NCBI GenBank assembly: GCA_903838675.1
Contig: CAILZI010000102.1
Span: forward strand, 57,000 to 120,999
Direction: 5' to 3'
Source of the DNA: an uncultured Verrucomicrobiota bacterium
Lineage (GTDB): Bacteria > Verrucomicrobiota > Verrucomicrobiia > Verrucomicrobiales > Verrucomicrobiaceae
DNA: 64,000 nucleotides
Made by a program: the position numbers and the translations under genes. The notes below the pieces were generated by a model. The model worked only from the letters and a program-made list of their open reading frames with translations, ran no database searches and was not told the DNA's origin. Position 1 is the stretch's first letter, and each line of letters opens with the position of its first letter. Of this stretch, positions 60,066 through 64,000 are shown one piece after another.

Positions 60066-61493
60066 ATGAAATTTAACTTTCTCAAGAAACGCCCGCGCGC
60101 TGACACGCTCAACCTCGCGGGTGGCGAGGCCTTCACCGAGTCGCCTAAACTCGAACTCGCCTCCCTCATGCTCACGTCCATGCTCAAGGATGAGTTCTAC
60201 CGCAGCGGCGATGCCACCGCGCAGCGACTGCGGGAGCTGATCTCCGCGCAAAGCGACAAATGCTTCGTCGCCAAGGCCGCGCTCTATGCCCGCAAATCCG
60301 CAGGCATGCGCAGTGTGAGCCACCTCGCGGCGGCGGAGCTGGCCAAAAGCGTGAAGGGCCAGTCGTGGACGGCGCGGTTTTATGACCGTGTCGTGCATCG
60401 TCCGGATGACGCCATTGAGATCCTCGCCTGCTACCGCGGTGCGCATGGGAAAGTGATTCCGAACTCGCTCAAGAAAGGTCTTGGCCGCGCCCTTGCGCGT
60501 TTCGACGAGTATCAGCTCGCGAAATACCGCAAGGACAGTGCCGAGCTTTCGCTGGTCGATGTCGTGAATCTCGTTCACCCACCTGCCACCGAGGCGCTGG
60601 GCAAGCTCGTCAATGGCACCCTGGCCGCAGCCGAAACTTGGGAAACCAAGCTGACGCAAGCCGGTGCGGCCGCGCAGAATGACGAAGATCTCGCCTTGCT
60701 GAAACGCGAGGCTTGGTCGGAGTTCATTCGAACGCGGAAACTGGGCTACTTCGCCCTGCTGCGAAACCTGCGCAACGTGCTCGAGTCCGCTCCAGAAGCT
60801 GTGAACGAGGCGCTGGCGATGCTGCGCGATGAAAAACTCATCCGCAAATCGCTCGTGCTGCCGTTCCGTTTCCAGACGGCCCTCGACGCCGTGCAGGCAA
60901 GCAACCTCCCACGTGCAGCCGATGCCCTGGCTGCTCTCAGCGATGCCGTGGACATCTCGCTCGCAAACGTGCCATCCTTTCCAGGCCGCACGCTTGTCGC
61001 GCTGGATGGCTCTGCTTCCATGATGGGCCGCCCTTTGCAGATTGGTTCGCTATTTGCCGCCACGCTGCTCAAGGCGAATGATGCCGACATCATGCTCTTC
61101 AGCGACAGCGCCAAATACGTCACGCTGAACAAGCGCGACAGCACGCTCTCGCTGGTGCAATGGCTGCAAGGCCAGGCGCAGTCGGCGGGAACCAGCTTTC
61201 ACTCCATTTTCCAGTGCGCAGACCGGGCGTATGACCGTGTCATCATCCTCTCTGACATGCAGGGCTGGGTGGGACACCATGCGCCTGTGGAAACATTCCG
61301 CTGCTGGAAGGCGCGCCACCGCTGCGATCCGAAAGTGTTCAGCTTCGACCTGACCGGCTACGGCTCCCTGCAGTTTCCAGAGCGCCAGGTTTGCTGCCTG
61401 GCCGGCTTCAGCGACAAAACGCTGGAGACTCTGAAACTGCTGGATTCCGACCCAGGCGCACTGATCCGCATGATCGAAGCCGTTGAGCTTTGA
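60066..61493 (+). CDS. rsr: Ro60 orthologue (TROVE plus vWA domain)
   Basis: 475 residues. Residues ~15-300 are the alpha-helical TROVE ring (FAKAALYARK-like CFVAKAALYARKSAGMRSVSH; AIEILACYR; SLKKGLGRALARFDEYQLAKYR) that binds Y RNAs and the ends of misfolded or structured RNA. Residues ~305-475 are a vWA domain with MIDAS residues in LDGSASM, GTSFHS and LSDMQG. The bacterial Ro protein works with Y RNA and exoribonucleases in RNA quality control and is often linked to rtcB. Y-RNA-like element 5 lies directly upstream; a strong terminator follows. Confidence 0.93.
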   Translation: MKFNFLKKRPRADTLNLAGGEAFTESPKLELASLMLTSMLKDEFYRSGDATAQRLRELISAQSDKCFVAKAALYARKSAGMRSVSHLAAAELAKSVKGQSWTARFYDRVVHRPDDAIEILACYRGAHGKVIPNSLKKGLGRALARFDEYQLAKYRKDSAELSLVDVVNLVHPPATEALGKLVNGTLAAAETWETKLTQAGAAAQNDEDLALLKREAWSEFIRTRKLGYFALLRNLRNVLESAPEAVNEALAMLRDEKLIRKSLVLPFRFQTALDAVQASNLPRAADALAALSDAVDISLANVPSFPGRTLVALDGSASMMGRPLQIGSLFAATLLKANDADIMLFSDSAKYVTLNKRDSTLSLVQWLQGQAQSAGTSFHSIFQCADRAYDRVIILSDMQGWVGHHAPVETFRCWKARHRCDPKVFSFDLTGYGSLQFPERQVCCLAGFSDKTLETLKLLDSDPGALIRMIEAVEL

Positions 61494-61510
61494 CGCCAAC
61501 AACACACCAG

Positions 61511-61547
61511 GCCCGCCGCCCATTCCGGGCGGCGGGCTTTTCATTTT
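61511..61547 (+). terminator. Intrinsic terminator after rsr
   Basis: 10-bp GC stem (61511-61520 with 61528-61537), 7-nt loop, then ttttcatttt. It separates rsr from the nucleotidyltransferase gene. Confidence 0.88.
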
Positions 61548-61575
61548 ACCCACCTCATTAGAAAGGAGGTTCACC

Positions 61576-62352
61576 ATGCAAAACAATGAAGTCTCTCAGC
61601 GCGTCCGTAATGCGCTCAACCGTCTCGAAACCGAACAGGATGTCCGGGTGCTTTATGCCTGCGAAAGCGGCAGCCGTGCGTGGGGCTTTGAGTCCCAAGA
61701 CAGCGACTACGACGTGCGCTTTCTATACGTGCATCGCCGCGAATGGTATCTCTCCATCGAGAGCCGGCGCGATGTGATCGAAGAGCCTCTCTGCGATGAG
61801 CTCGATGTCAGCGGTTGGGAATTGCGCAAGGCGTTGCGACTGCTGCGGAAAAGCAATCCTCCGCTCCTTGAATGGATGAAGTCACCGATGGTTTATCATC
61901 GTGATCCTGACTTCACCCGCGAATTCGAGGAACTGGCCGGGATGTTTTATTCGCCACGGCGCTGCTTTGCGCACTACCTGCACATGGCATCCGGCAACTG
62001 GAAGAGCTATCTGGAGGGCAGGGATCAGGTCAGCCTGAAGAAATATCTCTATGTCCTCCGTCCGCTGCTGGCGTGCCGCTGGATCGAGCGTTCGCTGGGT
62101 CAGGTGCCCATGCTCTTTCAGGAACTGGTCGATGCCGTGCTCGATGAGCACGAAGTCCGGCTGGCACTGGAGGGGCTTTTGGTTCGCAAGCGCGCCGGCG
62201 ATGAACTCAGCAAGTCTGCGCCCGACGCCGTGCTTTCGCGCTTCATTGTCGCGGAGTTGCAAAGGCTCAAGGCATTGAGCGATCCCGAGGACGCCCTGGG
62301 TGACCTGGACGAACTCGACATCTTCTTCCGGCGTTACGCCTTGAAGTCGTAA
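61576..62352 (+). CDS. rlaP: RlaP-type RNA-repair nucleotidyltransferase
   Basis: 258 residues. The polymerase-beta nucleotidyltransferase signature GSRAWGFESQDSDYDVRFLY covers residues 32-51, with metal-binding Asp44 and Asp46. Downstream helices (RKSNPPLLEWMKSP; HYLHMASGNWKSYL; LKKYLYVLRPLLACRWIE) fit the YcgL/RlaP family, which is linked to RNA ligases in repair operons. It probably adds nucleotides or AMP to RNA ends. A strong Shine-Dalgarno (aaggaggt, 61563-61570) fixes the ATG at 61576. Terminators flank it on both sides. Confidence 0.86.
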   Translation: MQNNEVSQRVRNALNRLETEQDVRVLYACESGSRAWGFESQDSDYDVRFLYVHRREWYLSIESRRDVIEEPLCDELDVSGWELRKALRLLRKSNPPLLEWMKSPMVYHRDPDFTREFEELAGMFYSPRRCFAHYLHMASGNWKSYLEGRDQVSLKKYLYVLRPLLACRWIERSLGQVPMLFQELVDAVLDEHEVRLALEGLLVRKRAGDELSKSAPDAVLSRFIVAELQRLKALSDPEDALGDLDELDIFFRRYALKS

Positions 62353-62373
62353 CGGATCACTTCTTGCCGACCC

Positions 62374-62415
62374 GCAGCCTGGAAGGATTCCAATTCCTTC
62401 CAGGCTGCAATTTTT
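62374..62415 (+). terminator. Intrinsic terminator after the nucleotidyltransferase gene
   Basis: Perfect 13-bp stem (62374-62386 with 62396-62408), 9-nt loop, then aatttttcc. It stands between rlaP and rtcB. Confidence 0.88.
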
Positions 62416-62486
62416 CCACTCACAGAACGAACACCGCTGCCGGGAAGTCCGTGACCACACGTTTAGAACTTTCTATTTTTAATATC

Positions 62487-63905
62487 ATGAAAACTCAAGA
62501 TCTCATCCGCCTCGGCGTGCCTCAGGGCTCAGCACTCAAAACCGGCATGGAATTCATCGCGAAATTCATCGCTCAGGGCGGCGAATCTGCCCGCTTGGAA
62601 GAAGAACTCGGCGCGGTCATCGCCAAGCCGGAGTCATTTCTGGGCGACCCCCTGCGTGAGGCTTTCGCGCGTGATCTCTATGCGCCTGCCTACAAGCAGC
62701 GTGACGCGCTTGCGCCCTGGCATCAGTGGGGAGTCGGACTCGAAGCGGGTGCGGTGCAGCAGATGGCGAACGCCTGTGCGCTGCCCGTCTCCGTGGCGGG
62801 AGCGCTCATGCCGGATGCTCATCTCGGTTACGGCCTGCCCATTGGCGGTGTGCTGGCAACTGAGGGGTGTGTGATTCCCTACGCCGTCGGCGTGGACATC
62901 GCGTGCCGCATGCGTCTCACGGTTTATGACCGCAAGGCCAGCACCATCGCGGGGCAGAAGGACCGCCTGGCGAACATCATCGAAGACGAAACCCGCTTTG
63001 GCATGGGCTGTGAGTTCAAGCAGCGCCGCCAGCACGATGTGATGGACGAGGACTGGAGCGTGTCTCCGATCACCCGTCGTCACAAAGACAAGGCGTGGGC
63101 GCAGCTGGGTACGAGCGGCTCGGGAAACCACTTTGTGGAGTTTGGCTCTTTCACCGTTTCGGCAGATGAAGCCGTCGCGTTGAAGGGGTCCGGTTTCGAC
63201 ATCAAGCCGGGCGAGTACATCGCGCTGCTTTCGCACAGCGGTTCACGCGGTGCGGGGGCGCAGGTTTGCCAGCACTACAGCCGCATCGCCATGGATCGAC
63301 GCTACGATTTGCCCAACGAGATGAAACACCTCGCGTGGCTCACCTTTGAGGAAGAGGCCGGTCAGGAATACTGGGCAGCCATGAACCTCATGGGGCGCTA
63401 CGCGGCGGCGAACCATGCGCTGATCCACAAGCACATCGCGAAGAAGGTGGGTGCTCATGTCATGCTTGACATCGAGAACCACCACAACTTCGCATGGAAG
63501 GAAACGCATGTGGTGAACGGTGAATCCCGTGAAGTCATCGTGCACCGCAAAGGTGCGACACCTGCAGGCGCAGGCGTGCTGGGAGTGATCCCGGGCTCGA
63601 TGGCGACGCCAGGCTTTGTGGTACGTGGCAAGGGGAAGCCCGAGTCACTCCACAGCGCATCGCACGGCGCAGGCCGTGTGATGAGACGGAGCAAGGCCCT
63701 GCAGAGCTTTGCCTGGGGCAACGTGAAGAGAGAGCTCGCCGCCGCCGGTGTCGAGCTGCTCAGCGCCGGTCTTGATGAAGTGCCGGGTGTTTACAAGGAC
63801 ATCCACAGCGTCATGGCCGCGCAGAAGGATCTTGTCGAAGTCCTCGGCAAGTTTGAGCCACGCATCGTCAAGATGTGTCCGGCTGGAGAGAAAGCAGAAG
63901 ATTGA
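62487..63905 (+). CDS. rtcB: RNA-splicing ligase RtcB
   Basis: 472 residues. It joins 2',3'-cyclic-phosphate or 3'-phosphate ends to 5'-OH RNA using GTP and manganese. Visible metal and active-site residues: Asp110/His112 in MPDAHLGYGLP, Cys140 in VGVDIACRM, Asn214/His215 in SGSGNHFVE, His250 in LLSHSGSRGAG, His332/333 in ENHHNF, and the guanylated His393 in SASHGAGR. All are intact. ATG 62487 gives the family N-terminus; a longer upstream frame runs through the terminator and is unlikely. The HNH-type gene follows after 21 nt. Confidence 0.95.
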   Translation: MKTQDLIRLGVPQGSALKTGMEFIAKFIAQGGESARLEEELGAVIAKPESFLGDPLREAFARDLYAPAYKQRDALAPWHQWGVGLEAGAVQQMANACALPVSVAGALMPDAHLGYGLPIGGVLATEGCVIPYAVGVDIACRMRLTVYDRKASTIAGQKDRLANIIEDETRFGMGCEFKQRRQHDVMDEDWSVSPITRRHKDKAWAQLGTSGSGNHFVEFGSFTVSADEAVALKGSGFDIKPGEYIALLSHSGSRGAGAQVCQHYSRIAMDRRYDLPNEMKHLAWLTFEEEAGQEYWAAMNLMGRYAAANHALIHKHIAKKVGAHVMLDIENHHNFAWKETHVVNGESREVIVHRKGATPAGAGVLGVIPGSMATPGFVVRGKGKPESLHSASHGAGRVMRRSKALQSFAWGNVKRELAAAGVELLSAGLDEVPGVYKDIHSVMAAQKDLVEVLGKFEPRIVKMCPAGEKAED

Positions 63906-63926
63906 AAAACGAACCTCAAGAAAGGT

Positions 63927-64000
63927 ATGAAAGACCTCCTCACCAAATCCACCGTCCTGGTGCTCAACCGCAACTGGCAGGCCATCGCCGTGAAAACGCC
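63927..64000 (+). CDS. HNH-endonuclease-like protein, 5' end only
   Basis: 24 codons before the window ends: MKDLLTKSTVLVLNRNWQAI and a few more. VLVLN-x-x-x-x-x-I is the usual N-terminal strand of a family of small HNH endonucleases. The start lies 21 nt after rtcB with gaaagg upstream. The catalytic motif is outside the window, so the call rests on the opening only. Confidence 0.5.
   Translation, partial: MKDLLTKSTVLVLNRNWQAIAVKT

Overview
The window reads as chromosomal DNA of a GC-rich Gram-negative bacterium of the PVC superphylum, most likely a Verrucomicrobiota member close to Prosthecobacter or Verrucomicrobium. The inference rests on lineage-typical families: DUF1592/DUF1588 planctomycete-type cytochromes, DUF1552 and DUF1080 secreted proteins, a PVC-type haem-binding protein, an LpxC-FabZ fusion, LpxA and an LPS/O-antigen locus. 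No database search was possible.

Layout. 0-7 kb: a histidine kinase cut by the left edge, then rpmI, rplT, a metallophosphoesterase, pheS and pheT, and a decayed UPF0175/PIN toxin-antitoxin pair. 7-10 kb (minus strand): a PpiC-type isomerase, a RelE-like protein and a class V aminotransferase in one operon. 10-17.6 kb: acs, a PQQ-type propeller protein, a DUF4139 protein, a large propeller protein, and a relic of a second PQQ gene. 17.7-30 kb: outer-membrane and polysaccharide genes (lpxC-fabZ, lpxA, glycosyltransferases, SGNH hydrolase, acyltransferase, asnB, O-antigen polymerase/ligase-like, MurJ/Wzx-like flippase). 30-35 kb: a gene-free, palindrome-rich stretch, then glgX and a tandem SGNH hydrolase, bracketed by inverted copies of a repeat. 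35-38.7 kb: a two-component system with a stand-alone GyrB-like ATPase between kinase and regulator. 38.8-51.5 kb: a secreted degradative cluster typical of PVC bacteria. 51.6-55 kb: HU, rnhC, mutY and a ZnuA-like lipoprotein.

The striking part is 55.1-64 kb. A promoter and an attenuator-like leader precede about 25 tRNA genes packed into 2.3 kb, together covering all 20 amino acids. Nearly all have aberrant T-loops (G in place of U55), and most have D-loops without GG. Three carry 60-80 nt insertions at the T-loop. The array runs into the first of five Y-RNA-like elements, which share paired outer and inner stems around a conserved GGCAGTGA / CTTYCTCC internal loop and enclose tRNA-like modules. 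One of these modules is a circularly permuted tRNA-Asn with canonical D- and T-loops. Among and after them lie an unrecognised conserved-looking protein, a TROVE/vWA Ro60 orthologue (rsr), an RlaP-type nucleotidyltransferase, the RNA ligase RtcB and the start of an HNH-type protein.

The inference is an RNA-repair and RNA-surveillance island carrying its own full tRNA complement, as spare or decoy substrates, plus several Ro-binding Y RNAs. Rsr and the Y RNAs would sort RNA, RlaP would act on RNA termini and RtcB would religate cleaved tRNAs. The RNA elements were folded by eye from complementary segments; coordinates of canonical tRNAs are firm to a base or two, those of the inserted or permuted ones are models.
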